A stretch of 64,000 nucleotides of DNA from Saccharothrix sp. ST-888 (GTDB taxonomy: Bacteria; Actinomycetota; Actinomycetes; Streptomycetales; Streptomycetaceae), in contig NZ_JYJF01000021.1 in assembly GCF_000955975.1 (NCBI RefSeq), positions 5,127 through 69,126 of the forward strand, read 5' to 3'. Under the pieces are notes generated by a model. The model was given only the letters and a program-made list of their open reading frames with translations. It did no database searches and was not told where the DNA came from. Made by a program: the position numbers and the translations under genes. Below, piece by piece: positions 7,707 to 16,217 of the stretch (position 1 is the first letter of the stretch; each line of letters begins with the position of its first letter).

Positions 7707-8336
7707 ATGGGACAGCAGGCCGAGACCCCCGGCGGACTGGTGAAGAAGCGCCTCGGCGTGATGGGCGGCACCTTCGACCCGATCCACCACGGGCACCTGG
7801 TCGCCGCCAGCGAGGTGGCGAGCGCATTCCACCTCGATGAGGTGATCTTCGTACCGACCGGACAGCCGTGGCAGAAGAGCCACCGCGAGGTGACCTCCGC
7901 CGAGGACCGCTATCTGATGACGGTCATCGCCACCGCGGAGAACCCGCAGTTCTCGGTCAGCCGGATCGACATCGACCGCAAGGGCCCCACCTACACCGTG
8001 GACACCCTGCGGGACCTGCACGCCCTGCACCCGGACGCCGAGCTGTTCTTCATCACCGGCGCCGACGCACTCGCCCAGATCCTCTCCTGGCGCGATTCGG
8101 AGGAGCTTTTCGAGCTCGCCCACTTCATCGGATGCACCCGGCCGGGGCACACTCTGTCGGACGCCGGGCTTCCGGTGGGCGGGGTCTCCCTGGTGGAGGT
8201 GCCCGCGCTGGCCATCTCCTCCACGGACTGCCGGATACGGGTCGCCAAGGGCGAGCCGGTCTGGTACCTCGTCCCGGACGGCGTGGTCCGTTACATCCAC
8301 AAGCGGGCGCTGTACGCGCCGGCCCAGCAGCCTTGA
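7707..8336 (+). CDS. nadD: Nicotinate-nucleotide adenylyltransferase
   Basis: NadD transfers an AMP unit from ATP to nicotinate mononucleotide to form deamido-NAD in NAD biosynthesis. The 209-residue protein has the nucleotidyltransferase signature GGTFDPIHHGHL (HxGH at about residues 28-30) and the C-terminal ISSTDCRIR motif. The ATG at 7707 has a TAAGGT hexamer ending eight bases upstream and no good ribosome binding site, so a leaderless or near-leaderless transcript is likely. The order nadD, LCP protein, rsfS, histidine phosphatase is standard for streptomycetes and suggests an operon. Confidence 0.95.
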   Translation: MGQQAETPGGLVKKRLGVMGGTFDPIHHGHLVAASEVASAFHLDEVIFVPTGQPWQKSHREVTSAEDRYLMTVIATAENPQFSVSRIDIDRKGPTYTVDTLRDLHALHPDAELFFITGADALAQILSWRDSEELFELAHFIGCTRPGHTLSDAGLPVGGVSLVEVPALAISSTDCRIRVAKGEPVWYLVPDGVVRYIHKRALYAPAQQP

Positions 8337-8352
8337 TCCCGGGAGGGGCCGC

Positions 8353-10074
8353 GTGACCGGAACGGCAGACCGCAGGGGACCGGAGGACGGCGGCTGGTAC
8401 CAGCAGCCGGGTTACGACGGGTACGGGCAGCCGGTGCACGGCCAGGGCCAGGGACAGCAGGACCAGGGGCGGGACCCGTACGGGTACGGGCAGCAACAGG
8501 GGTACGCCCAGGAGCAGTACCAGGACTACCAGCAGCCCCAGCCGTACGAGCCGCAGCCGCAGGAGTACTACTACCAGCAGCAGCCGGTGCACGACCCGTA
8601 CGCGCAGCCCCAGCAGCCGTACCAGCAGCAGCCTCAGCAGCCGCAGGAGTACTACTACCAGCAGCAGCCGGTGGCCCAGCCCGTCGTTCAGCCGGTCGCC
8701 GCGCCGCCGCGTCCCGCGGAGCCGGTCGCGGAGCCGGTCCCGCCGCAGGCCCGGCGGCCCGTGCCGCAGCCCGTGCAGCCGGCGGTGAAGCCGCAGGCCG
8801 AGCGGGTCGGGGCGGCGCCGGACGACGCCTACGCGACGGGCGAGTTCACCTTCGTCGACGAACCGGCGGAGGAGACCGAGGACGTCATCGACTGGCTGAA
8901 GTTCGCCGAGTCCCGCAGCGAGCGCCGCGACGAGCGCAAGCGCAGGCTGCGGACCCGGCTGATCGCGGCCGTGGTGGTGCTGGTCCTGATCGCGGGCGGC
9001 GGGGCCGGCTACCTGTGGTGGAGCGGCAAGCTGGGCGGGCCCAAGACCGCGGCGGCGGCGGCCGGGCCGCGGCAGGTGAACGTGGTCCAGCTGCGGGAGC
9101 TCAACGGCAAGGTGAGCAGCGCGCTGCTGGTCGACGACGCGTCCGGGCACAAGGGTTCGGTCCTGCTGCTGCCGGACACCCTCAAGCTGCCCAGCAGCGG
9201 GGAGTCCGCGACCACCTCGCTCGGGCAGGCGATGGACTCGATCGGCGCGTCCGGCACCAGGGACGGTCTCAGCACCGTGCTCGGCGCGACCGTGGCCGGC
9301 ACCTGGCGGCTGGACACCCCCTATCTGAAGCTGCTGGTGGCCCAGCTCGGCGGTGTGAAGGTGGACACCAACGTCGAGGTGAAGGGCCCGGACGGCAAGG
9401 TGGCCGCCCCGGTGGGCAAGGGCGTCACGCTGAACGGCGACGCCGCCGTCACGTACGCCACCACCCAGGCGCCCGGAGAGGGCCGGGACGCCCAGCTGGC
9501 CCGGTTCGGGCAGGTGCTGGACGCGCTGGTGCGGACCATGCCGACCGATCTGTCCGAAGCGCAGGACGACGTGCACCGGATGAACGCGGTGCTCGACCCC
9601 TCGCTGCCCGAGCAGGCGCTGGCCGGGGTGCTGGCGCAGCTCGCCAAGCTGGCCAAGGACGGCAGCTTCGGCACCAGCACGCTCAAGGTGCAGCCGGACG
9701 GGACGCTGGACGAGGCCACCGCGGGCGCGCAGGTCAAGGAGGTGCTCGGCGGCACCGTGCACAAGGCCCAGAGCAGCGGCGGGACCGCCCGGGTCAGCAT
9801 CGTCAACGCTTCGGGCAGCGACCAGTCGGCGAACACCGCGCTGGTGGCGGTCGCCAACGCCGGTCTGGACGTGATCCCGAGCGGGGGCAAGGCGAACAGC
9901 ACCCAGGCGCTCAGCGAGGTCCGCTACACCGACGACTCCAGGGCGGCCGCCGCGAAGTCGCTGGCGATCACGCTCGGGCTGAAGGAGTCGGCGGTGAAGA
10001 AGACCACCGACGCGCAGAACGCCGACCTGGTGGTGGTCCTGGGCAAGGACTACCAGCCGGGCAAGGGCCAGTAG
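8353..10074 (+). CDS. LytR-CpsA-Psr-like wall protein with LytR_C domain
   Basis: The 573-residue protein begins with a disordered Gln/Tyr/Pro-rich cytoplasmic region (about residues 8-165, repeated EYYYQQQPV), then a charged stretch, one transmembrane helix (about 203-222, AAVVVLVLIAGGGAGYLWW), an LCP-like domain (about 240-420) and a C-terminal LytR_C domain (about 476-568, VSIVNASG to LVVVLGKDY). LCP proteins transfer polymers onto peptidoglycan. Here the usual catalytic signatures (RSDT-like, PRDT-like and RxRH-like) are not found: the aligned stretches read SSALLV, LLPDTLKL and VTYATTQ. It may be a structural or regulatory homologue. By position it resembles the S. coelicolor protein I recall as PdtA (SCO2578), linked to spore-wall polymer synthesis. 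The GTG start has GGGAGGGG just upstream and follows nadD by 16 bases. Confidence 0.82.
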   Translation: MTGTADRRGPEDGGWYQQPGYDGYGQPVHGQGQGQQDQGRDPYGYGQQQGYAQEQYQDYQQPQPYEPQPQEYYYQQQPVHDPYAQPQQPYQQQPQQPQEYYYQQQPVAQPVVQPVAAPPRPAEPVAEPVPPQARRPVPQPVQPAVKPQAERVGAAPDDAYATGEFTFVDEPAEETEDVIDWLKFAESRSERRDERKRRLRTRLIAAVVVLVLIAGGGAGYLWWSGKLGGPKTAAAAAGPRQVNVVQLRELNGKVSSALLVDDASGHKGSVLLLPDTLKLPSSGESATTSLGQAMDSIGASGTRDGLSTVLGATVAGTWRLDTPYLKLLVAQLGGVKVDTNVEVKGPDGKVAAPVGKGVTLNGDAAVTYATTQAPGEGRDAQLARFGQVLDALVRTMPTDLSEAQDDVHRMNAVLDPSLPEQALAGVLAQLAKLAKDGSFGTSTLKVQPDGTLDEATAGAQVKEVLGGTVHKAQSSGGTARVSIVNASGSDQSANTALVAVANAGLDVIPSGGKANSTQALSEVRYTDDSRAAAAKSLAITLGLKESAVKKTTDAQNADLVVVLGKDYQPGKGQ

Positions 10075-10173
10075 CCGCCCGCGACCGAGGGCCCCGGAGA
10101 ACTCCGCCGGGGCCCTCTCGCGTTCATGAGATCCTGGAAACCGTATCTGTGTACATCGAGCGGGAAGAACACC

Positions 10174-10611
10174 GTGACTGCCACTGACCGGAGCCAGGAA
10201 CTGATCACCGTCGCCGCCCAGGCGGCGGCCGACAAACTGGCCCACGACATCATCGCCTTCGACGTCAGCGAGGTGCTGTCGATCACCGACGCCTTCCTGA
10301 TCGCGTCGGCCTCCAACGACCGCCAGGTCAAGTCGATCGCCGAGGAGATCGAGGACCAGCTGCGCGAGCAGCTCGACATCAAGCCGGTGCGCCGCGAGGG
10401 CGAGCGCGAGGGCCGCTGGATCCTGCTGGACTACCTGGACATCGTGGTCCACGTCCAGCACTCCGAGGAGCGCTCCTTCTACTCGCTGGACCGGCTCTGG
10501 AAGGACTGCCCCGAGCTGCCGCTGCCCGCCGACGCGCTGGCCACCCGGAACCGCCCGGAGAACGTGATCACCGACGCCGCGGGCAACGCCGTCGCCGAGG
10601 ACGAGCGCTGA
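10174..10611 (+). CDS. rsfS: Ribosomal silencing factor RsfS
   Basis: RsfS (Iojap family) binds uL14 on the 50S subunit and blocks subunit joining under starvation. The 145-residue protein shows the family landmarks DVSEVLSITDAFLIAS, EGEREGRWILLDYLDIVVHV and FYSLDRLW. The GTG at 10174 is taken because the family N-terminus begins near SQELITVAAQAAADK; a weak GGAAG lies eight bases upstream, and an ATG at 10126 would add unrelated residues. The stop codon overlaps the presumed start of the next gene, so translation of the two is probably coupled. Confidence 0.93.
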   Translation: MTATDRSQELITVAAQAAADKLAHDIIAFDVSEVLSITDAFLIASASNDRQVKSIAEEIEDQLREQLDIKPVRREGEREGRWILLDYLDIVVHVQHSEERSFYSLDRLWKDCPELPLPADALATRNRPENVITDAAGNAVAEDER

Positions 10612-11255
10612 GCGGCGCCGCGGGGGGCCCGCGCATCGTCTTCTGGCGGCACGGTCAGACGTCCTGGAACCTGGAGTCCAGGTTCCAGGGCACGACCGAC
10701 ATCGACCTGACCGATCAGGGCATCTTCCAGGCCCAGCGGGCGGCCAAGCTGCTCGCCGGCCTCCGGCCCGACCTGCTGATCTCCTCCGACCTCACCCGGG
10801 CCCGGCGCACCGCCGTCGAGCTGGCCCGGCTCACCGGCCTGGAGGTGGACCACCACGAGGGTCTGCGGGAGACGTACGCGGGTGAGTGGCAGGGCCTGAC
10901 CAACGCCGAGATCCGGGCGCGGTTCCCGGAGCAGTACGAGGCGTGGGCCAAGGGCGAGCCGGTCCGGCGCGGTGGCGGGGAGCTGGCCACCGAGGTGGCG
11001 GACCGCTCCGTCCCGGTGGTGATGGCGGCGGTCGAGAAGCTGCCCGTGGAGGGCACGCTGGTCGTGGTCAGCCACGGCGGCACCATCCGCACCATGATCG
11101 GTCGGCTGCTCGGCATGGAGGCGGAGCAGTGGGAGCGCTTCGGCGGTCTCTCCAACTGCTGCTGGTCGGTGCTGGGCCAGGGGGCGCGCGGCTGGCGGCT
11201 GCTGGAGCACAACGCGGGCACCCTCCCGCAGCCGGTCATCGGGGACGAGACCTGA
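10608..11255 (+). CDS. Histidine phosphatase (phosphoglycerate mutase family), CTG start
   Basis: The 215-residue protein has the histidine phosphatase RHG motif near its N-terminus (VFWRHGQTSWN) and the second catalytic histidine in VVSHGGTIRTMIG. The RHG motif requires a start upstream of it, yet no ATG, GTG or TTG occurs in frame between the rsfS end and the motif; the first in-frame GTG is at 10845, well inside the domain. The only option is the CTG at 10608, which overlaps the rsfS stop as CTGA in the way ATGA and GTGA overlaps do. Substrate is unknown; relatives include glucosyl-3-phosphoglycerate phosphatases and acid phosphatases. Confidence 0.85.
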   Translation: MSGAAGGPRIVFWRHGQTSWNLESRFQGTTDIDLTDQGIFQAQRAAKLLAGLRPDLLISSDLTRARRTAVELARLTGLEVDHHEGLRETYAGEWQGLTNAEIRARFPEQYEAWAKGEPVRRGGGELATEVADRSVPVVMAAVEKLPVEGTLVVVSHGGTIRTMIGRLLGMEAEQWERFGGLSNCCWSVLGQGARGWRLLEHNAGTLPQPVIGDET

Positions 11256-11360
11256 GGGCGCCGGTACGACGGGATTTCGCAGTTCCGGGCCTGACCAGCT
11301 AGAGTCTTCCTCGTTCGCAGGAAAGAACGCCGCCCGAGAGGGAGGCGGGAAGTCCTCCGA

Positions 11361-11433
<73 letters not shown>

Positions 11434-11470
11434 CTCCGCATCGGTGGTCCGTCAGGGCTGCCCGGTTCGC

Positions 11471-11543
<73 letters not shown>

Positions 11544-11550
11544 CAACAGA

Positions 11551-11592
11551 CGCCGAAGGGCGCCTTCCCGGTCGGGAGGGCGCCCTTCGGCG
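11551..11592. terminator. 20-bp hairpin after the tRNA-Ala pair
   Basis: CGCCGAAGGGCGCC and its continuation pair with the segment ending GGCGCCCTTCGGCG with a single G-T wobble and a two-base loop. It separates the tRNA transcript from the convergent regulator gene. Confidence 0.75.
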
Positions 11593-11609
11593 TTGTGGTC
11601 CCGCTCCGC

Positions 11610-12539
11610 TCAGCGGGTGTGCACGTGGCCGGGGTCGGTGGCCCGGGCGCTCGGGTTCGCGACGAGCTGCTCCACCAGCTCGCGGTCGCGCGGGCTCTCC
11701 GGGGTGTAGACCACCAGGTACGCCTCGGGGGCGGCGGGAATGGTCAGGTACGAGGCCTGGAAGCACATCTCGCCGACCAGGGCGTGCCGGAAGACCTTGC
11801 GGGACGTCCGGGGCGGGGCGACCTCCTGGCGGGCCCACAGCTCGCGGAACTCGGGGCTGGCCGCCGCCAGGTCCCGGATGTACTCCTCCCAGGCGGGCTC
11901 GCCGACGTGGCGCCCGTACGCGCCGCGCAGCACGCCGACCATCCGGGGCAGCTCCTCGTCCCGGTTCAGGAAGGGGTTGCAGCAGGCCGGGACGGTGAAG
12001 GCGCACCACATGCTGTTGCGGCGGCCCTGCGGCGCGCTCGGGCGGGTCGCGCCGGGGAACAGGGCGTCGTACGCGCTGTTGAAGCGCAGCAGGTCGTAGC
12101 GGCTGTTGCAGATCGCGGCGGGCAGCGGGCTCAGCTCGTCCAGGATCACCTGGCTGACCGGGTCCAGGATCGGGCAGGGCGTCTCGCCTCGGCGGCTCGG
12201 GGTGAGGCCGGCCAGCCGGAACAGGTGCTCGCGCTCGGTGCTGTCCAGCCGCAGGGTGCGGGCCACCGCCTCCAGCACCTGCTCGCTCGCGTTGATCGGC
12301 CGCCCCTGCTCCAGCCACGTGTACCAGGTCACCCCGACACCGGCGAGCTGGGCCACCTCCTCGCGGCGCAGCCCCGGGGTGCGGCGGCGCGGCCCGGCGG
12401 GCAGGCCGACCGCCTCGGGGCTGACCCGGGCCCGGCAGGCCTTGAGGAAGTTGGCCAGCTCGGAACGGCGCTGGTCCCGGTTGGTGGCAGCGGCGGCGGT
12501 CGCGTCGGCGGGTTCGGTACGGGTGTCCAGCACGGTCAT
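11610..12539 (-). CDS. XRE-type regulator with MmyB-like ligand domain
   Basis: The 309-residue protein has an N-terminal helix-turn-helix (about residues 25-95, RRTPGLRREEVAQLAGVGVTWYTWLEQG) followed by a MmyB-like PAS-related domain (ILDPVSQVILDELSPLPAAICNSRYDLLRFN to FRELWARQEV). Such regulators usually control an adjacent gene in response to a small hydrophobic ligand. It is transcribed divergently from an MFS exporter with a 113-base gap, so it most likely represses or activates that exporter. The ATG at 12539 directly follows GGGGGA, with a CACGAT hexamer six bases before the ATG, so a leaderless start is possible. Confidence 0.9.
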   Translation of the reverse strand: MTVLDTRTEPADATAAAATNRDQRRSELANFLKACRARVSPEAVGLPAGPRRRTPGLRREEVAQLAGVGVTWYTWLEQGRPINASEQVLEAVARTLRLDSTEREHLFRLAGLTPSRRGETPCPILDPVSQVILDELSPLPAAICNSRYDLLRFNSAYDALFPGATRPSAPQGRRNSMWCAFTVPACCNPFLNRDEELPRMVGVLRGAYGRHVGEPAWEEYIRDLAAASPEFRELWARQEVAPPRTSRKVFRHALVGEMCFQASYLTIPAAPEAYLVVYTPESPRDRELVEQLVANPSARATDPGHVHTR

Positions 12540-12635
12540 TCCCCCATCGTGACGGATCCTCGGACCGGACGGCAGCCCGGTGGGGGGTGCTGCCAGTACC
12601 AGGATCAACAGGCTCTAACCACCAGTATCCGCAAG

Positions 12636-12647
12636 CCAGCACGCTGG
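12636..12647. promoter_or_regulatory. CCAGC-AC-GCTGG inverted repeat before the MFS gene
   Basis: A perfect 5-2-5 inverted repeat lies 5 bases before the exporter ATG within the 113-base divergent gap. It is a candidate operator for the neighbouring XRE regulator. Two nearby CCAGTA direct repeats are also present. Confidence 0.35.
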
Positions 12648-12652
12648 TACCC

Positions 12653-14173
12653 ATGACGGATCTCCAGACCCGAACGACCATCGCCGCGACCGCGGCCCCG
12701 GGCACGCAGCCCCCGGGCACGCAGTCCCCGAGAACGCAGTCCCCGACCGGCCGGTCCTCCGGCGGCCCGGCCCCGGCCGCGCGCGGCGTCGTCCGCCCGG
12801 GGCTGCTGCTGGCCCTCGTCCTGACCGGCCAGTTCATGGCCCTGCTCGACGTCTCCATCGTCAATGTCGCCGTGCCGACCATCCGCACGGACCTGCACGC
12901 CTCCGGCGCCGCCCTCCAGCTGGTGATCGCCGGGTACACCATCGCCTACGCGGTGCTGCTGATCACCGGCGCCCGGCTGGGGGCCCGGTTCGGCTACAGC
13001 CGGCTGTTCCAGTACGGCCTGGTCGGCTTCACCGCCGCCTCACTCGCCTGCGGGCTGGCTCCCTCCACCGGGGCGCTGATCGGCTTCCGGCTGCTCCAGG
13101 GGGTGGGCGCGGCGCTGATGGTGCCTCAGGTGATGAGCCTGATCCAGCGGACCTTCACCGGCGCCGCCAGGACCCGGGCGCTCGGACTGTACTCGGCCGT
13201 GCTGGCGGGCGGCATGGCGATCGGGCAGGTGGTCGGCGGGGTGCTGGTGAGCGCGGATCTGTTCGGCAGCGGCTGGCGGCCGGTGTTCCTGGTGAACGTG
13301 CCGATCGGCCTCGCCCTGCTGGCCTTCAGCCGGCGGCTGCTGCCGGTGATCCCCGGGGACGCCTCCCGCCGCTTCGACGTGGCCGGCCTGCTGGTGCTGG
13401 CGGCGGCGCTCGGGCTGCTGGTGGTGCCGCTGGTGCTCGGGCACGAGCTGGGCTGGCCCGCCTGGGGCTGGGCGATGCTGGCCGGGAGCGTGCTGATGTT
13501 CGGGCTGTTCGGCCTGGTCGAGTGGCGGATCGCCGCGCGCGGCGGCCAACCGCTGGTCCCGGCCCGGGTGCTGCGCGCCCCCGGGCTGCTCCCGGCCTCC
13601 GGGGCGATCTTCCTGATCATGGCGGGCTTCTCCGGCTTCATGTTCTCCTTCGCCCTGCACCAGCAGGCCGGTCTCGGCCACAGTGCGCTGCGGGCGGGGC
13701 TGCTCTCCGCGCCGGTCGCGGTCGGCTTCGGCCTCTCCAGCCTGCACTGGCAGCGACTGCCGCAGCGGCTGCACCGTCCGCTGCCGACGCTGGCCCTGGC
13801 CGTGGTGGCGCCCGGCTACCTGGTCTTCGGACTGATGCTGCGCGGCGGCGGCGAGATCGGTCTCGGCTCCGAACTGGTGCTCACGGCCGTGGGCCTGGCG
13901 GCCGGGTGCGCGTACAGCCCGCTGTTCGCCCGGGCGCTCGGCCGGGTCGACCCTGCGGACGCCGCCGACGGCAGCGGGGTGATGGTGACGCTGATCCAGC
14001 TCGGCCAGGTGGTCGGGGTGGCACTGCTCGGCACGGTCTTCCTCGGCCAGGTCAACTACCCGTCCTCGCACGGCACTTCGGGGCACGCCCTGCTGGTGGC
14101 CACGGCGGCGATCGCAGCCGCCTTCGCACTGGCCACGGTCTTCTCGCTGCGCACCCGGCGCGCCGCCGTCTGA
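12653..14173 (+). CDS. MFS transporter, DHA2 (14-TM) drug exporter type
   Basis: The 506-residue protein has a polar, Pro/Thr-rich N-terminus with GTQPP/GTQSP repeats, then the DHA2 first-helix motif (LTGQFMALLDVSIVNVAVPTI) and the motif A loop (GARLGARFGYSRLFQYG). About 14 hydrophobic helices follow. DHA2 members export drugs or dyes by proton antiport. The divergent XRE regulator is the likely controller. The unit lies between identical tRNA-Ala genes, which suggests accessory cargo. The ATG at 12653 is chosen because upstream in-frame residues are antisense to the regulator promoter; no strong ribosome binding site is seen. Confidence 0.9.
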   Translation: MTDLQTRTTIAATAAPGTQPPGTQSPRTQSPTGRSSGGPAPAARGVVRPGLLLALVLTGQFMALLDVSIVNVAVPTIRTDLHASGAALQLVIAGYTIAYAVLLITGARLGARFGYSRLFQYGLVGFTAASLACGLAPSTGALIGFRLLQGVGAALMVPQVMSLIQRTFTGAARTRALGLYSAVLAGGMAIGQVVGGVLVSADLFGSGWRPVFLVNVPIGLALLAFSRRLLPVIPGDASRRFDVAGLLVLAAALGLLVVPLVLGHELGWPAWGWAMLAGSVLMFGLFGLVEWRIAARGGQPLVPARVLRAPGLLPASGAIFLIMAGFSGFMFSFALHQQAGLGHSALRAGLLSAPVAVGFGLSSLHWQRLPQRLHRPLPTLALAVVAPGYLVFGLMLRGGGEIGLGSELVLTAVGLAAGCAYSPLFARALGRVDPADAADGSGVMVTLIQLGQVVGVALLGTVFLGQVNYPSSHGTSGHALLVATAAIAAAFALATVFSLRTRRAAV

Positions 14174-14192
14174 CGGGCGGCGGATCCGTCAC

Positions 14193-14235
14193 GCCGGCCG
14201 GCGCTGCTCCATGGGGGTGAGCAGCGACGGCCGGC
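14193..14235 (+). terminator. Hairpin after the MFS gene
   Basis: GCCGGCC plus CGCTGCTC pairs with GAGCAGCG plus GGCCGGC across a nine-base loop with a small internal bulge. It lies 20 bases after the MFS stop. The remaining sequence up to 14440 shows no convincing gene. Confidence 0.6.
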
Positions 14236-14443
14236 GGCATTCCGGGTGGCCCCCCGGCGTGGCGGTCAGCCGGGGGTCCGGGAAGCGTACGGGGGTCGGT
14301 CGGGTAAACGGAAGGCACTCCTCCGTGAAGCTTTCATGGTGATTTCCGGGGTGGCCGTGCGGCGACCGTCCGTGACCGCCCGCGCGCCGGAGCCCGTGGC
14401 GCCGGGCCGAAGAGCGGATTAGGGGACTGCCCGCAGGAACGTG

Positions 14444-14449
14444 TACAGT
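14444..14449 (+). promoter_or_regulatory. -10 hexamer of the third tRNA-Ala gene
   Basis: TACAGT lies about 55 bases before the tRNA. No clear -35 was found. The 330-base gap between the MFS gene and the tRNA otherwise holds only the terminator. Confidence 0.35.
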
Positions 14450-14503
14450 TGTCCACGTCGCCGAGGGAGACCGCAGGGAAACCGCCGGAGACAAGAAGAA
14501 CAA

Positions 14504-14576
<73 letters not shown>

Positions 14577-14581
14577 CAGTT

Positions 14582-14616
14582 GGAAGGCCGCCTCCCGGAC
14601 CGGGAGGCGGCCTTCC
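14582..14616 (+). terminator. Perfect 16-bp hairpin after the third tRNA-Ala
   Basis: GGAAGGCCGCCTCCCG (14582-14597) pairs perfectly with 14601-14616 across the loop GAC. It begins five bases after the tRNA. Confidence 0.75.
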
Positions 14617-14716
14617 GCGTTGTGTCCCCGGGCTCGGCCGAAGTCCCGTACCGCGCCGCCGCGTTCAGTCCGCGGTGGCCTACCCGGCTGCCCGGCTCGG
14701 CAGTTACGGTCGTGCC

Positions 14717-16015
14717 ATGGCGGATCTGGCGCGCAAGCGGAACGAAGAACTGGCCCGGATACTCCACCAGCTCGGCTGGAGCCCCGAACGCCTCGCCCGC
14801 GAGGTCAACACCGGCCTCCCCGCCCAACTGGCGATCAGCTCGACCGCCCCCTACAAGTGGCGCGACCGCGGCATGGTCCCCAGGGCGCCGCACGACCAGA
14901 CGGTCTGCGAGGTGCTCAGCCGGGCCGTCGGCATCGCGGTGACGTACGAGCAGCTCTGGGGCCGGATGGGCAGCGGGCGCGGCGCCAAGATCCTCTCGCC
15001 CCGGCTGCTCACCGACCCGTGGACCGCGGACACCGCCCAGACCGCCCTGCACGAGGCCGGCGCCGACACCACGCCGGTCCGCCTCACCGACCTGTTCCGC
15101 GGCGCCGAGCTCGAACAGGCCGCCCGCCACTGGGCCTCCCCGCCGCCCGAGGTCACCGGCGGCGAGGGCGCCCTGCGGATCGCCCCCGCGCACCTGGCCG
15201 ACCTGCGGATCTCCTACGACAGCAAGCAGCGGCTGGAGCGCACCTACGGCGGCGGACTGATCCTCGGCCCCGCCAAGGCCGAACTGGCGCTGGTGGGCAA
15301 GCTGCTGGAACTCGGCTCCTATGACGAGCAGCTCGGCCGGGACCTGTACGGCGTGGCGGGCCGACTGGCCAGGCTGGTCGGCTGGGCCAGTTACGACCTG
15401 GGCAACGATGCGGCCGCCCAGCGTGCCTTCGTCGCCGCACTGCGGGCCGCCCACGTCTCCGGCGACCCCAGGCTGGGCGTGAGCGTGGTGGGCTGCCTGG
15501 CCGCGCAGGCCACCCACAACTCCGGCGGGCGGGGCCTGGACCCGGTCGCGATGCTCTCCACCGCGCTGCGCGCCGCCGACGAGGTGCTGACCCCGGCCGA
15601 ACGGGCGCTCCAGCTCGGCCGGATCGCGCGGGCGCACGGCAAGAAGGGTGAGCCGATCAGCGCCGAGGCGGTCGCCGAACGGGCCTTCCAGGCGCTGGAG
15701 GAGGCGGAGGCGGGCGAGGACGACCGCCAGGAACGCGCCGACCTGGAGGGCATGGTGGGGGAGGGTTACCTCTTCCTCGGCGACCACGAGCGGGCCCGCT
15801 ACCTGCTGCTGGCCGCGACCGGCGCGCTCGCACCGGACCGGGCCAGAACCAAGGCGCTGCTGATGGTCCGGCTGGCCGACTCCTACCGGCGGACCGGCGA
15901 GCACGGGGCCGCCGCGGAGACCGCCGACCAGGCGAGGATGCTGGCGGCGGGCATGCAGTCCGGGCGGGTGGCCGCGGCGCTGCGCGAGTTCGACGCGGCG
16001 GTCAAGGCCGGATAA
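14717..16015 (+). CDS. HTH regulator with C-terminal TPR-like repeats
   Basis: The 432-residue protein begins with a helix-turn-helix (about residues 5-75, RKRNEELARILHQLGWSPERLAREVN and VCEVLSRAVG) and continues into alpha-helical, TPR-like repeats rich in Ala and Leu (for example DDRQERADLEGMVGEGYLFLG and YRRTGEHGAAAETADQAR). This architecture is common among streptomycete regulators that sense unknown partners. No target is evident. The ATG has TACGGT (14705-14710) ending six bases upstream and no ribosome binding site, so a leaderless transcript is likely. Confidence 0.85.
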   Translation: MADLARKRNEELARILHQLGWSPERLAREVNTGLPAQLAISSTAPYKWRDRGMVPRAPHDQTVCEVLSRAVGIAVTYEQLWGRMGSGRGAKILSPRLLTDPWTADTAQTALHEAGADTTPVRLTDLFRGAELEQAARHWASPPPEVTGGEGALRIAPAHLADLRISYDSKQRLERTYGGGLILGPAKAELALVGKLLELGSYDEQLGRDLYGVAGRLARLVGWASYDLGNDAAAQRAFVAALRAAHVSGDPRLGVSVVGCLAAQATHNSGGRGLDPVAMLSTALRAADEVLTPAERALQLGRIARAHGKKGEPISAEAVAERAFQALEEAEAGEDDRQERADLEGMVGEGYLFLGDHERARYLLLAATGALAPDRARTKALLMVRLADSYRRTGEHGAAAETADQARMLAAGMQSGRVAAALREFDAAVKAG

Positions 16016-16054
16016 CCCGACGGGCGCCGCTTGACCGTGCGGTACCCTGAGCCC

Positions 16055-16093
16055 ATGCGAACCGTGCGCCTGCTCCTTAGCCGGCCGCGCTGA
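16055..16093 (+). CDS. leuS leader peptide MRTVRLLLSRPR
   Basis: A 12-codon reading frame lies 230 bases before leuS and contains three successive leucine codons (CTG CTC CTT). TACCCT (16043-16048) ends six bases before its ATG, so it appears to be translated from a leaderless transcript. An intrinsic terminator with a U tract follows at 16141-16168. The stop region can form AGCCGG/CCGGCT (16079-16084 with 16100-16105), and CCGGC (16100-16104) can pair instead with GCCGG (16122-16126). This is the architecture of ribosome-mediated attenuation: scarce charged tRNA-Leu stalls the ribosome and lets leuS be read. The exact alternative folds were not resolved. Confidence 0.7.
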   Translation: MRTVRLLLSRPR

Positions 16094-16140
16094 CCAGGAC
16101 CGGCTGAGCCTTCGGGCGGTTGCCGGAGTCGGCGTGGCGT

Positions 16141-16168
16141 CCCCTCCTGCGAGGGGCTTTTTTGTTTT
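16141..16168 (+). terminator. Rho-independent terminator (attenuator) of leuS
   Basis: CCCCTC-CTGC-GAGGGG is followed by CTTTTTTGTTTT. The U tract is unusual for this genome and marks a true intrinsic terminator between the leader peptide and leuS. Confidence 0.75.
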
Positions 16169-16217
16169 ACGGCTTTGTTCTACGGCTTTGCTTTACGGCA
16201 CCGCCCGGTTTTACGGC
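16161..16217 (+). repeat. 13-bp tandem repeats TTTGYTYTACGGC before leuS
   Basis: Three contiguous 13-base units (16161-16173, 16174-16186, 16187-16199) differ only at two pyrimidines, and a fourth TTTTACGGC follows at 16209-16217. The T-rich stretch directly follows the attenuator hairpin and stands out from the surrounding GC-rich DNA. Confidence 0.85.

Noticed and set aside
8125..10461. Minus-strand frame of about 780 codons over the LCP gene
   Set aside because: It is an antisense shadow; its repeats mirror the Gln/Tyr-rich codons of the real gene.
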